NCBI GenBank assembly: GCA_021784975.1
Contig: JAJYGU010000458.1
Span: 1 to 27,810 of the forward strand
Direction: 5' to 3'
Source: Planctomycetota bacterium
GTDB taxonomy: Bacteria > Planctomycetota > Planctomycetia > Pirellulales > Thermoguttaceae
DNA length: 27,810 bases
How positions within the stretch are numbered: the stretch's first letter is position 1; each line of letters starts with the position of its first letter. A program made the translations under genes and the position numbers. Under the pieces are notes generated by a model. The model was not told the origin of the DNA, did not search any database, and saw nothing but the letters and a program-made list of their open reading frames with translations. Of this stretch, positions 7,155-14,240 are shown one piece after another.

Positions 7155-8189
7155 TTACGGATTCGCCCAAGAATCCGGGCTGAAGGCGTTGCCCGGAGGG
7201 GCCGAAGCATGCTCCAAGAGCGACCGGGCGATTTCGGGCGGCAGGGCATGGGCGAGAAAATCGACGTGGCCGTCGCCGAACAACGCGTTCCAACCCCGGC
7301 TCCCCGACGGCTCGTCCAGCCAGGCCGAGAGGGCGGACAGCGCATCGGGTGACGCGATCAACGCCACCCAAGACGCAGTGGCTGCATTGACCGGATGGCC
7401 AGCCCAAGGGTCGACAGCATTGGACGAATCGGGCAACATCGGGCCGGACAGACAGACCACCCGCCGCGCCGCCGGCCATTGATCCTCGGCCGTGATGGTC
7501 GGGCAGGCCCCCCACCGCAGCCCTGACGGCCTCAAGGCGTCCTGCCCGGAGTTACCGCTAGGTGATTGCCGCCCACCAAGCGCCTCTTGGACCATTCGTT
7601 CCGTGTCGCGCGGCAACGCTTTGGGCAAACGGATGAAGAAGTTGGCCGGCAAGGCCGTAACGGCGGTGTTTCCATCGGGCGGGAGGCCTTCGTAGGCCGC
7701 CCAATCCGCCGGGGCGGCAGTGGGCAACCGACCTCGCTGGGCCTCGGTCAGAGCGAACTGCCGCAGACCGTCTTGACAGGTCGCCAGGTGGGCGTGGAGC
7801 CGGCTGCTGCCGATAGCGGGAAAGATGAGCGCCGCCGCCGCCACCAACACCAAGGTCATCGCCGAAACGTCGAGCCATCGCGCTGGCGAGATCCAACCGG
7901 GAGGGCTCACCACGGGCAGCATCCCCCGCCACCGCCAAGCGGCCCTGGCCCGCTGCGCGGCCACGCGGCGGCAGGCGCGTTCGGCCAATCCCGGGGGAGG
8001 CTCGTACTCGGGGCGCAGCGCCCGCAAAGAAGGCAACCGCTGCCGCCAATAGGTCAACGCCTGCGAGTATTCCGGGTCTTGCTCGAGGCAGGCTTCCACC
8101 CGTTGATGTTCCTCGTCGTCCAACACGCCGAGCAAATGGCCGAGCACGTCTTGCGAGGGGAGATCTGGATTGGCGTTTGCGGGGCGCAT
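7155..8189 (-). CDS. Membrane protein partnered with ECF sigma factor, putative anti-sigma factor
   Basis: 344 residues from the ATG at 8189; a GTG two codons upstream is an alternative, and neither has a clear Shine-Dalgarno. The N-terminal 60-70 residues resemble an anti-sigma domain (DVLGHLLGVLDDEEHQRVEACLEQDPEYSQAL), but without the Zn-binding His/Cys set. One transmembrane segment follows (about 119-140, TLVLVAAAALIFPAIG). The external part begins RLHAHLATCQDGLRQFALTE and ends near GWNALFGDGHVDFLA, similar to the ends of planctomycete prepilin-like DUF1559 proteins. It lies 47 bp downstream of the ECF sigma gene on the same strand. Sequestering that sigma factor is inferred from context and architecture. 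Confidence 0.7.
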   Translation of the reverse strand: MRPANANPDLPSQDVLGHLLGVLDDEEHQRVEACLEQDPEYSQALTYWRQRLPSLRALRPEYEPPPGLAERACRRVAAQRARAAWRWRGMLPVVSPPGWISPARWLDVSAMTLVLVAAAALIFPAIGSSRLHAHLATCQDGLRQFALTEAQRGRLPTAAPADWAAYEGLPPDGNTAVTALPANFFIRLPKALPRDTERMVQEALGGRQSPSGNSGQDALRPSGLRWGACPTITAEDQWPAARRVVCLSGPMLPDSSNAVDPWAGHPVNAATASWVALIASPDALSALSAWLDEPSGSRGWNALFGDGHVDFLAHALPPEIARSLLEHASAPPGNAFSPDSWANP

Positions 8190-8204
8190 GAGCACGTCCA
8201 GAAC

Positions 8205-8223
8205 GCCGCCCGCGGCGGGCGGC
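8205..8223. repeat. Perfect 19-bp palindrome between sigma and anti-sigma genes
   Basis: GCCGCCCGC-G-GCGGGCGGC, with 9-bp arms and a one-base centre, in the 47-bp intercistronic gap. In RNA it would fold just upstream of the anti-sigma start and could lower its translation or stabilise the sigma message. Confidence 0.5.
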
Positions 8224-8236
8224 TGCCAAGGGGAAG

Positions 8237-8881
8237 TTAGTGGGTAGCCGCGTGGGCCAGTGCCTCGGTGAGCCTTTGCATGGCGGTGTGCAGGCGACTC
8301 TTGACCGTTCCAACGGGGATCAGCAACGCTTCGGCCGCCTCGCGGCACTTCAGTCCTTGAAAGTAGACCATGGTGACAATCTGTTTCGATTGTTCGGGCA
8401 ACTCGTCAACCGCTCGTCGCAACACCTCGCGCCGTTCGGCCGACTCCGCCCCTTCGGCAGGCCCGTCCGCGGCATGCCCGATCCAGTCGGCGCCGGCCGG
8501 CAACTCCTGCCGGCCCGAGGGCCGACCCAAACGGTCGAGGCTGCCCACTCGGTGCCGCTGGTTGCGGCGCTGATAGTCGATCGCCTGGTTGGTGGCGATT
8601 GCGTAGACCCATGGGCGGACCTTGCGTCCCGGCTCAAACTGGTCGCACTTCAGGTGGACTTGCAAGAATGCTTGCTGGAACACGTCCTCGGCCATTTCGG
8701 CGCTGCCCAAATAGTGCCGCAGATAACCGTACAACTCATTCTCGTAGCGTTTGACCAACTCCTCGAACACCCGCTGGTCGCGCCGCGACTGATACTCCAA
8801 CAAGAGTCGTTCGTCGGTCCAAGCTGCCAACGGCAAAGCAACCGGGACCGCGCCTCGTACTGGTCGAACGGTAGCGTTCAT
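8237..8881 (-). CDS. RNA polymerase ECF sigma factor
   Basis: 214 residues from the ATG at 8881 (MNATVRPVRG). The region upstream is open but not convincing as coding. Sigma region 2 spans about 24-110 (FEELVKRYENELYGYLRHYLG, AEDVFQQAFLQVH, VRPWVYAIATNQAIDY). Region 4 spans about 150-210 (LPEQSKQIVTMVYFQGLKCREAAEAL, PVGTVKSRLHTAM). The linker between them is long and contains RQELPAGADWIGHAADGPAEG. The gene is followed by the putative membrane anti-sigma factor. On the minus strand at about 8994-8966 a GGAAATA stretch and TACAAT may be promoter elements, weakly supported. Confidence 0.93.
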   Translation of the reverse strand: MNATVRPVRGAVPVALPLAAWTDERLLLEYQSRRDQRVFEELVKRYENELYGYLRHYLGSAEMAEDVFQQAFLQVHLKCDQFEPGRKVRPWVYAIATNQAIDYQRRNQRHRVGSLDRLGRPSGRQELPAGADWIGHAADGPAEGAESAERREVLRRAVDELPEQSKQIVTMVYFQGLKCREAAEALLIPVGTVKSRLHTAMQRLTEALAHAATH

Positions 8882-9318
8882 TTTAGGTACGCATCCCTGG
8901 TCTAAAGGGTTCGCTCGCGGGCCAAATACGGCGGCGACCTTCCATACGCACGGGCCTGATGCCGTATTGTACCCTGAATACCGGTTATTTCCTAGGCACT
9001 GCGTAGTACGCTCAGGCCGCAGGCGGTCGTTTACGGTCGGTCGCCTCGGCCGCCGTGCAGGGTAGCAATTCTTGTTCCTGAATGCCGGATTCCGAAAGTT
9101 TCCACGAATTGCGAATGGGACTCTGGCTCGGCAACCCCTTAATTGGCTTGGTGTTACCGCTGGCAATCCGTCGCCGCCCTGCGGGCAGACATGCCACCGC
9201 CGACGTCGGACAGCCTGCAAGGGTTGCAGTCGTTTCTGCGGCAATTGTTGCCAAATTCAGCGTTGGCGCGGCAAGATCTGGCTGTGTTCGGCCGGGTAAC
9301 CGTAACTAGATCTGATAA
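8882..9318. other. Divergent intergenic region, sigma factor / Rrf2
   Basis: About 440 bp without a convincing gene. Short open frames on both strands lack recognisable motifs and Shine-Dalgarno sites. It separates divergent genes and so should hold the sigma-factor promoter, possibly the TACAAT at 8971-8966 on the minus strand. I see no strong repeat or RNA fold. Confidence 0.4.
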
Positions 9319-9347
9319 TAGACATTGTTGACTAACTTTTGTAGAAT
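9319..9347 (+). promoter_or_regulatory. Sigma-70-type promoter of the Rrf2 gene
   Basis: TAGACA (9319-9324), 17 bases, TAGAAT (9342-9347); each box matches 5 of 6 consensus positions. Transcription would begin near 9354, giving about a 20-base leader before the GTG at 9374. Confidence 0.6.
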
Positions 9348-9373
9348 TCCGTAGGTTGAGCGCGAGGTTCAAT

Positions 9374-9808
9374 GTGAAAATTTCTGCCAAGACTGAATAT
9401 GCGTGCGTCGCCATGCTCGAGTTGGCGGCGCACTACGGGTCGGGAGAGCCAGTTCGCATCCGGCGGATCGCCGAGCAGCACGATGTGCCGCCGCGATTCC
9501 TGGTGCAAATTCTGCTGCAACTGAAAGGGGCTGGGTTGGTCAGTAGCGTCCGCGGCGCGGCCGGGGGTTACCAACTCTTGAAATCCCCGGCTGAGATCTC
9601 GCTCGGCCAGGTGATGGAGGTGGTCGACGGGACCGCGGAGAACGGCAGTCCCACCACGAGCGCCTCGCCCGATTCACCGATGGTGAAGGTGCTCATTCAC
9701 GCCTGGAACGAGGTGATGGACGTGGAGCGGCAGATGCTGGGCACGATGACGCTGGCCGACCTGCTCGAACGCGTCAAGGCCCAGGGCGAGCAGATGTATC
9801 ATATCTGA
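9374..9808 (+). CDS. Rrf2-family transcriptional regulator without Fe-S cysteines
   Basis: 144 residues. The GTG at 9374 is preferred over an in-frame TTG at 9356, because it follows a GAGG and gives the usual Rrf2 start (MKISAKTEYACVAMLEL). The winged helix includes RRIAEQHDVPPRFLVQILLQLKGAGLV and the wing VRGAAGGYQL. Family members that sense iron-sulfur or NO carry three cysteines after the wing. Here that segment (VVDGTAENGSPTTSAS) has none, so it is more like CymR-type Rrf2 proteins that work through a partner or a small ligand. The target is unknown; it may regulate itself at 9319-9347. Confidence 0.88.
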   Translation: MKISAKTEYACVAMLELAAHYGSGEPVRIRRIAEQHDVPPRFLVQILLQLKGAGLVSSVRGAAGGYQLLKSPAEISLGQVMEVVDGTAENGSPTTSASPDSPMVKVLIHAWNEVMDVERQMLGTMTLADLLERVKAQGEQMYHI

Positions 9809-9905
9809 AAATTGACCTAGCTCGCCCGTAGGTCGATCACTATACTCCGCACCGCGCTTGCTGCGCTTTTGGCCCGACCTCCTCGTCTTGCCAGACGGCA
9901 TTGCC

Positions 9906-10445
9906 ATGGTTTTCGACCCGCGAATATGGATGGCCTTGCTGCTGGCGTCCTGCGTTTGCGGCTGCGGGGCGGTCGAGCGGCGCATGCTGGTCCGCACGAA
10001 TCCGCCCGGGGCCCTGTTGTACGTGGACGGCTACGAGATTGGCACCACGCCGATCGCCGTCAGCTTCACCTATTACGGCACCCGGAAGATTCGCCTGGTC
10101 AAGGACGGGTATGAGACGCTCACGGTAATGCAGCCGATCTCGCCGCCCTGGTACGAGTACGTGCCGCTGGATTTCATCTCGGAGAACTTCGTTCCGGGCG
10201 AAATCCGCGACCAGCGGGTTCTCAACTTCCAGTTGCGGCCGCAGAGCCTCGTGCCCACTGAGCAACTCTTGTCGCGTGCCGAAGGCCTGCGCCGCGGGGC
10301 TCGCGGGCCTGCCACCATCAGCGGCGTAACGACAGCTCCCGGCAGTATCGGCCCGGCTCCCGGCCCGCCCAGCGGCGCGGAGATCATCCCAAGTCCCCCA
10401 GGCGTCGGCGGCCAACTGGTGCGTCCGCTGCCCGGCGGCCCGTAG
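9906..10445 (+). CDS. PEGA-domain lipoprotein
   Basis: 179 residues from the ATG at 9906, the start that gives a clean lipoprotein signal (hydrophobic WMALLLAS, then cysteines in ASCVCGCGA). The PEGA-type domain follows directly (MLVRTNPPGALLYVDGYEIG, then TPIAVSFTYYGTRKIRLVKDG). The rest has PWYEYVPLDFISENFVPGEIRDQR, which I recall as conserved in planctomycete homologues, and a low-complexity Pro/Gly C-terminus. It is presumably anchored on the periplasmic side of a membrane; the exact role is unknown. It lies about 100 bp downstream of Rrf2 on the same strand. Confidence 0.82.
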   Translation: MVFDPRIWMALLLASCVCGCGAVERRMLVRTNPPGALLYVDGYEIGTTPIAVSFTYYGTRKIRLVKDGYETLTVMQPISPPWYEYVPLDFISENFVPGEIRDQRVLNFQLRPQSLVPTEQLLSRAEGLRRGARGPATISGVTTAPGSIGPAPGPPSGAEIIPSPPGVGGQLVRPLPGGP

Positions 10446-10497
10446 CGCGCGAACTAAATCGACTTGCGTGATAACGGGAATTTGGCACCAGCTTGGA

Positions 10498-10528
10498 GCC
10501 GCCTCCCGAAGGGCGGCGGCAGAGTTTT
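10498..10528 (+). terminator. Hairpin and short T run after the PEGA gene
   Basis: GCCGCC-T-CCC, loop GAA, GGG-C-GGCGGC (10498-10520), then AGAGTTTT. It is a nine-pair stem with one mismatch and lies between convergent genes. It is a moderate plus-strand terminator. Confidence 0.5.
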
Positions 10529-10554
10529 CATCTCCCACGCTCGTGAAAGGTTAT

Positions 10555-11109
10555 TTAGAAGATCAGCGCCACCGCGGCCACCACCGTGGTCCACAGCCCG
10601 TCCTTGTCGCCTTCGGCCGTCTGCACGCAGGCCCGGGTGGTAATGATCTTGCCCGACATGTGATAGATCTCTTTTCGCTTGTCGTAGGCCGTTTCGGGAT
10701 CGAACTCGATGCCCAGCGTGGTGGCCAGCATGGTGGCGGCCATGTCTTCCACCAGGTCGCGCATCCGCGGCTCGGTGATGCCAAAGTCGTGGTGCTCGGA
10801 GATGTATCCGTACTGTTCGCCGACCGCGGGCACGGCCATGCCGATGCCCGCCCCCACCATCCGCGACGGCTCGTTCGTCGAGGCCTCAGCCAACACGACG
10901 TGAACGATCTGGCCGGCCTTGAGCCGCGTCAGCCCGCGCGATTTGGGAATCACCTTGCAGTGCGGCGGGAAGATGCTCGACACCCGGACCAGATTGTAGA
11001 TTTCAATGCCGGCGTCGCGGAGCGCCAGCTCAAAACTCTGCAAGCGGGTGCGGTGCTTGCCCACTCCCTTGGTGAAAAAAGCCTCTCTCGGCACCAGCGG
11101 TTCGTCCAC
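10555..11109 (-). CDS. Pyruvoyl-dependent arginine decarboxylase
   Basis: 184 residues starting at the GTG at 11109, which has GAGGAGG eight bases upstream. An in-frame ATG at 11181 has no comparable site and adds 24 residues outside the family. It begins PREAFFTKGVGKHRTRLQSFELALRDAGI, then NLVRVSSIFPP. The serine pair (about residues 44-45) is the self-cleavage site, the second serine becoming the pyruvoyl group. EHHDFGITEPRM and a C-terminal ACVQTAEGDKDGLWTTVV follow, as in the family. It converts arginine to agmatine and CO2 in the cytoplasm. Divergent from agmatinase 300 bp away, it should supply that enzyme for putrescine synthesis. The leader between the genes can fold (CCGACC/GGTCGG near 11230-11248). 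Confidence 0.92.
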   Translation of the reverse strand: MDEPLVPREAFFTKGVGKHRTRLQSFELALRDAGIEIYNLVRVSSIFPPHCKVIPKSRGLTRLKAGQIVHVVLAEASTNEPSRMVGAGIGMAVPAVGEQYGYISEHHDFGITEPRMRDLVEDMAATMLATTLGIEFDPETAYDKRKEIYHMSGKIITTRACVQTAEGDKDGLWTTVVAAVALIF

Positions 11110-11373
11110 CCGTCGTTCCTCCTCACGCCCGAGAAGATGAAGGCGGCCGGCATCGGCCGACACCGGAATATCCTGTACCACCGTTGCCGGAATTCCCGTT
11201 TCTTTGGCAAGAACTCAAGCGACGGGCACCGACCGAAGGTTGGTCGGGAGCGGGTTCTTGCAATGGTGCGGTAGCACCGCTTGGCTGGCGGCCCTGCCGC
11301 CCTGTGCAACTTAACTTACCGGATTATTCCCACCGTCGCAAGCGGTCTTTTCCATCGCCAAGGCGCGGTTCCC

Positions 11374-11412
11374 TTGACAGGCCCCTGACGATGCCCTGAT
11401 ATTGTGATATCA
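11374..11412 (+). promoter_or_regulatory. Agmatinase promoter with overlapping palindrome, apparently leaderless
   Basis: TTGACA (11374-11379), 18 bases, GATATT (11398-11403). The start codon at 11412 is only about 8 bases past the -10 box and has no Shine-Dalgarno, so the message is probably leaderless. TGATAT-TGTG-ATATCA (11397-11412), a perfect 6-bp inverted repeat, covers the -10 box and reaches the start codon, a fitting repressor site. Confidence 0.55.
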
Positions 11413-12293
11413 TGCCGCCCCACGATCCCAGCCAGTTCTTCGGCATCCCTTCCTCGGGACGGGAGCAGGCCGATGTCTTGATCTTACCGGTGCCGGTGGA
11501 AAAGACGGTCTGCTACGGCAAGGGAGCTGGCGGCGGCCCGCGGGCGATCATCGAGGCCAGCGTGCAGGTCGACACCTTCGACGAAGAGACGCTGGTGGAG
11601 TTCGCCACCGCGCCGCGGCTGCACGTCCTCCCACCGGTGGGTAGCGATGGCAGCCTGCAAGACTGCCTCGGACGCATTCAAGAGCAGGTTCGGCCGCTCC
11701 GCGACAAGTTTATATTGGCCCTCGGCGGGGAACATTCTGTGACCTACGGCTTGGTGCTGGGGCAGGTGGACGATCCGGCCGATGTCACCATTGTGCAACT
11801 CGACGCCCATCCCGACATGGCCGACGAGCTCAACGGTTTGTATTGGTCGCACGGGACGGTGATGCGCCGTCTTTGGGAGCGCGGCTGCCGGCTGCTGCAG
11901 ATCGGCATCCGCAGCCTCACCAAGGCCGAATACGAGGTGACCACCTCCAGCCCGCGGGTCGCCACCTTCTACGCCCATCAATTGCACGAGCGTTGGGCGG
12001 ACATGCTTACCGCGTTGCGGAATCTGACGGGCAAGGTGTATCTCACCATCGACGTGGATGGGCTGGACCCCTCGATCATCCCCAGCACCGGCACGCCCCA
12101 GCCCAACGGCCTTTCCTGGCGGCAGTTGATGGACGTGCTGCGGGTGTTGATGAGCGAATCCCGCTGCCAACTGCTGGCGGCCGACGTAGTGGAATTCGTC
12201 CCCTCGCCGGTGCCGCCCGGCTGCGACCCGGCCGCCGTCCGAATCGTCACCAAGACGCTGGCCTGGTGGTGGCTGGGAAGAACCACACGATGA
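11412..12293 (+). CDS. speB: Agmatinase (arginase/ureohydrolase family)
   Basis: 293 residues, full length for the family. The manganese-binding motifs are all present: GGEHS (H108), DAHPDMAD (D131, H133, D135) and DVDGLDP (D214, D216, from TIDVD). The middle stretch GLYWSHGTVMRR carries the catalytic-site histidine, and DVVEFVPS replaces the more usual DVVEVAP. It hydrolyses agmatine to putrescine and urea. The neighbouring divergent gene makes agmatine. The family also includes arginase, formiminoglutamase and guanidinobutyrase; agmatinase is chosen because of the neighbour. Confidence 0.88.
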   Translation: MPPHDPSQFFGIPSSGREQADVLILPVPVEKTVCYGKGAGGGPRAIIEASVQVDTFDEETLVEFATAPRLHVLPPVGSDGSLQDCLGRIQEQVRPLRDKFILALGGEHSVTYGLVLGQVDDPADVTIVQLDAHPDMADELNGLYWSHGTVMRRLWERGCRLLQIGIRSLTKAEYEVTTSSPRVATFYAHQLHERWADMLTALRNLTGKVYLTIDVDGLDPSIIPSTGTPQPNGLSWRQLMDVLRVLMSESRCQLLAADVVEFVPSPVPPGCDPAAVRIVTKTLAWWWLGRTTR

Positions 12294-12313
12294 CGATATT
12301 TGTATGCACAAGT

Positions 12314-12336
12314 CAAGGGGGGACAAGCCGCCCTTG
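12314..12336. terminator. Hairpin between convergent agmatinase and RIC genes
   Basis: CAAGGGGGG, loop ACAAG, CCGCCCTTG, with one mismatch in nine. It sits in the 52-bp gap between convergent genes. There is no T run, so its action as a terminator is uncertain. Confidence 0.4.
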
Positions 12337-12345
12337 CCCGCCCAG

Positions 12346-13080
12346 CTACCCCTCCAAGGCGATCGCCCGTGGGAAGAGGATGTTGTTCTCCAGGTGGATG
12401 TGCTGATGCAGGTCGGCCTCCAGGCGTTGCAGCTCCTCGTAGGCTGCCCGGAAGCTCGGACAGGCATCCGCGGGCAAGGCGTATCCGCCGGTGACTTCCC
12501 TCAGCCTGGCCAATGCCTGCCCGGCGCTGTCGTGCTCATGCTCCATTTGCCGGATGGGATAGCGCACCGAGCCGCAGGGACCCGAGGGCTGGGGCGCCGC
12601 CTTCTGACGATGCGCCTCGCTGGCCACAATAAATGGAAAGAGGACCTGCTCTTCTTTCATCAGGTGGCTGCTCAACTCGGAGTCCAGGGCGTTGAAGAGG
12701 TCTTGCACCTGGCGCAGCACGACGCCATGCTCCGCCTGGTGGGCCTGGAGCACGACGGGCAGCAGCGCTCTTAGCCGCGGCAAGACCGTCTTCAGGTAGC
12801 CGTGGTGGACCTCGACAATGTGCTGCACCAACGCGGTCAGTGATGCCGTATACCAGTTTTTCTCGGCTGCCTCGGCCTTGCCGGCCGGGGCATCAAGGGC
12901 CTCATTCAGGGCATCGACCAGGGCGGGGAGCGTCAGGCCGTGTTCCCGTGCGACCTCAGCCAGCCGCTTGCCGCCGCCACAGCAATAGTCGATCCCGTGC
13001 CGCTCGAACACCGGCCGGGTCTGCGGATATCGCCCCACCAGATCCCGGACGGGCATCTCGCCATCTAGTTGGATGGTCAT
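12346..13080 (-). CDS. Iron-sulfur cluster repair di-iron protein (RIC/ScdA/YtfE type)
   Basis: 244 residues from the ATG at 13080. The N-terminal ScdA_N (DUF542) domain has PVFERHGIDYCCGGGKRL (about 24-40). A hemerythrin-type four-helix domain follows, with the di-iron ligands in HIVEVHHGYLK, HLMKEEQVLFPFI, MEHEHDSAG and LHQHIHLENNILFPRA. RIC proteins help rebuild Fe-S clusters after nitric oxide or peroxide damage. The gene follows the ferredoxin gene by 23 bp on the same strand, so the ferredoxin may supply electrons or cluster chemistry. The length and all motifs look intact. Confidence 0.93.
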   Translation of the reverse strand: MTIQLDGEMPVRDLVGRYPQTRPVFERHGIDYCCGGGKRLAEVAREHGLTLPALVDALNEALDAPAGKAEAAEKNWYTASLTALVQHIVEVHHGYLKTVLPRLRALLPVVLQAHQAEHGVVLRQVQDLFNALDSELSSHLMKEEQVLFPFIVASEAHRQKAAPQPSGPCGSVRYPIRQMEHEHDSAGQALARLREVTGGYALPADACPSFRAAYEELQRLEADLHQHIHLENNILFPRAIALEG

Positions 13081-13103
13081 GTTGTTCGCCTTTCCTTCAA
13101 GGT

Positions 13104-13298
13104 TCAAGTCTCTTCGATGGTGATTGCCGACACAGGACATTGCTCGGCCGCGTCGCGACAGCTCGCCTCGGTTTCCGCGGGAACTGGGTTCAGCTTGGTT
13201 CGGGCCGTGTCGTCTTCGCCCATTTCAAACACTTCAGGGCAGACCTCGGCACAGAGGCCGCAGCCGATACAAAGGTCCTTATCTACGTTCGCTTTCAT
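13104..13298 (-). CDS. Single-cluster [4Fe-4S] ferredoxin
   Basis: 64 residues from the ATG at 13298, with GGAG seven bases upstream. Cysteines C10, C13, C16 and C20 (CIGCGLCAEVC), then C47 and C54 (SCRDAAEQCP), follow the Thermotoga-type pattern: one [4Fe-4S] cluster held by four cysteines, the other pair free for a disulfide. It is acidic, as usual for an electron carrier. It is the first gene of a two-gene operon with the RIC protein. The promoter and operator at 13397-13439 serve both. Confidence 0.92.
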   Translation of the reverse strand: MKANVDKDLCIGCGLCAEVCPEVFEMGEDDTARTKLNPVPAETEASCRDAAEQCPVSAITIEET

Positions 13299-13396
13299 GA
13301 AATTACTCCTTCGGTCCAGGGCCACGGCAGCCGCCATTCAGCCGCAGCATGCACACCGCAGGCTGATGCCGGTTACACCAGCACCTTGTTCATCTA

Positions 13397-13439
13397 CTCA
13401 TATGAGCGGGTCTATACTACATACTACGGTGTCAAGCAA
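13397..13439 (-). promoter_or_regulatory. Promoter and operator of the ferredoxin-RIC operon
   Basis: On the minus strand TTGCTT (13439-13434), 17 bases, TATAGA (13416-13411), with initiation near 13404. The perfect palindrome CTCATATGAG (13397-13406) overlaps the start site. The spacer contains two tandem GTAGTAT copies (13427-13414 on the minus strand). This layout suggests repression that is lifted by a stress signal; the regulator is not known. Confidence 0.6.
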
Positions 13440-13553
13440 GCTGGAAAACCACAGGGACAGGGGCGTCGACCGGTGAAGATTGAAGATGTGGCAGGAAGCG
13501 GCTGCAGGGCTATCCCCTGCGGCGCCGCGGCCGATTGGCGTCATCGCATTCTG

Positions 13554-13581
13554 TTGCATTATCGCAATACGGTGCTATTAT
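13554..13581 (+). promoter_or_regulatory. Candidate promoter of the broken toxin/Xre pair
   Basis: TTGCAT (13554-13559), 16 bases, TATTAT (13576-13581). It lies just upstream of the toxin-like remnant and points toward it. Confidence 0.4.
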
Positions 13582-13600
13582 AGCAAGGTCCCGTCCGAGG

Positions 13601-13858
13601 GTTCGGTTCGTACAGATCATCTGGGACGAGAAAGACCAGCCGGAGGGCAACGTCCAGCACATTGCCGAGCACGGGTTGACCACCGAAGACGTCGAATAGG
13701 TTCTTCACAATCCGATGGAGGAGGGCGTCCGCAGGAGCACCGGCCATCCGTGCCGCTTTGGTGACACGCCGGGGCGTGACTTCATCATCGTGGTGTACGA
13801 GGGAATCGACGCGGGCTCGGTTTACCCGATAACCGCGCACGAAGTGCCAGCATTGTAA
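13601..13858 (+). pseudogene. Toxin-like gene (DUF4258/BrnT-like), broken by an in-frame amber codon
   Basis: One frame reads VRFVQIIWDEKDQPEGNV, QHIAEHGLTTEDVE, then TAG at 13697-13699. It then continues as VLHNPMEEGVRRSTGHPCRF, GDTPGRDFIIVVYEG and a tail with VYPITAHEVPAL, ending at TAA 13856. The similarity to small toxin-like proteins (WDE..GN..HI..HG...EDVEEVL..P, ending in an ITAYEV-type strand) holds on both sides of the stop, so GAG-to-TAG at the EDVEEVL glutamate is the simplest explanation. No ATG or GTG start lies in frame near 13601 either, although GAGG precedes it. The downstream Xre-type gene starts 12 bp after the TAA, the normal arrangement of such a pair. I consider the toxin inactive. 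Confidence 0.65.
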
Positions 13859-13870
13859 GAGCGAAGCAAG

Positions 13871-14191
13871 ATGAGCAAGAACGGTGCCGGCCGTCACGGT
13901 CCGCTGAGCCCGGCCGAGCGGAAGCGACTGCAGGAGATGCGGAAGAAGGTAAGGGCGGAGTGCCCGCCGGGGGATCCGCCGCGGCTTAGGCGGCAGACCG
14001 AAGGCGTCGGCGCGCAGATTCGACTGGCCCGCAAGACGCAGGGGCTTACGTGGTACGCGGTGGCGAAGCGAGCCGGAATTCCAAACCCAAACACGGTCCG
14101 CGACATCGAATATGGCCGTGACACCAAGCTGTCTAGCGTAAAGGCGGTGGCCGAATCGCTCGGGCTGCGGCTGGAATTGGTGGCCGTTTGA
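13871..14191 (+). CDS. Xre-family HTH protein, probable antitoxin
   Basis: 106 residues. The N-terminus is basic (LSPAERKRLQEMRKKVRAE). The Cro/C1-type HTH lies at about 53-100 (IRLARKTQGLTWYAVAKRAG, NTVRDIEYGRDTKLSSVKAVAESLGLRLELV). It follows a toxin-like gene interrupted by an amber codon, in the usual toxin-first order. It would repress the pair's promoter and neutralise the toxin. With the toxin dead, the retained intact frame may reflect another role or a recent mutation. Confidence 0.78.
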   Translation: MSKNGAGRHGPLSPAERKRLQEMRKKVRAECPPGDPPRLRRQTEGVGAQIRLARKTQGLTWYAVAKRAGIPNPNTVRDIEYGRDTKLSSVKAVAESLGLRLELVAV

Positions 14192-14240
14192 GAGCAGGAT
14201 GAACAAAGAGCTGCGTCCCCTTTTGTCATGGTCTTCCGTG

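Noticed and set aside
9082..9309. 75-codon plus-strand frame between the sigma factor and Rrf2 genes
   Set aside because: No Shine-Dalgarno, no motif, and overlapping frames of similar length occur on both strands.
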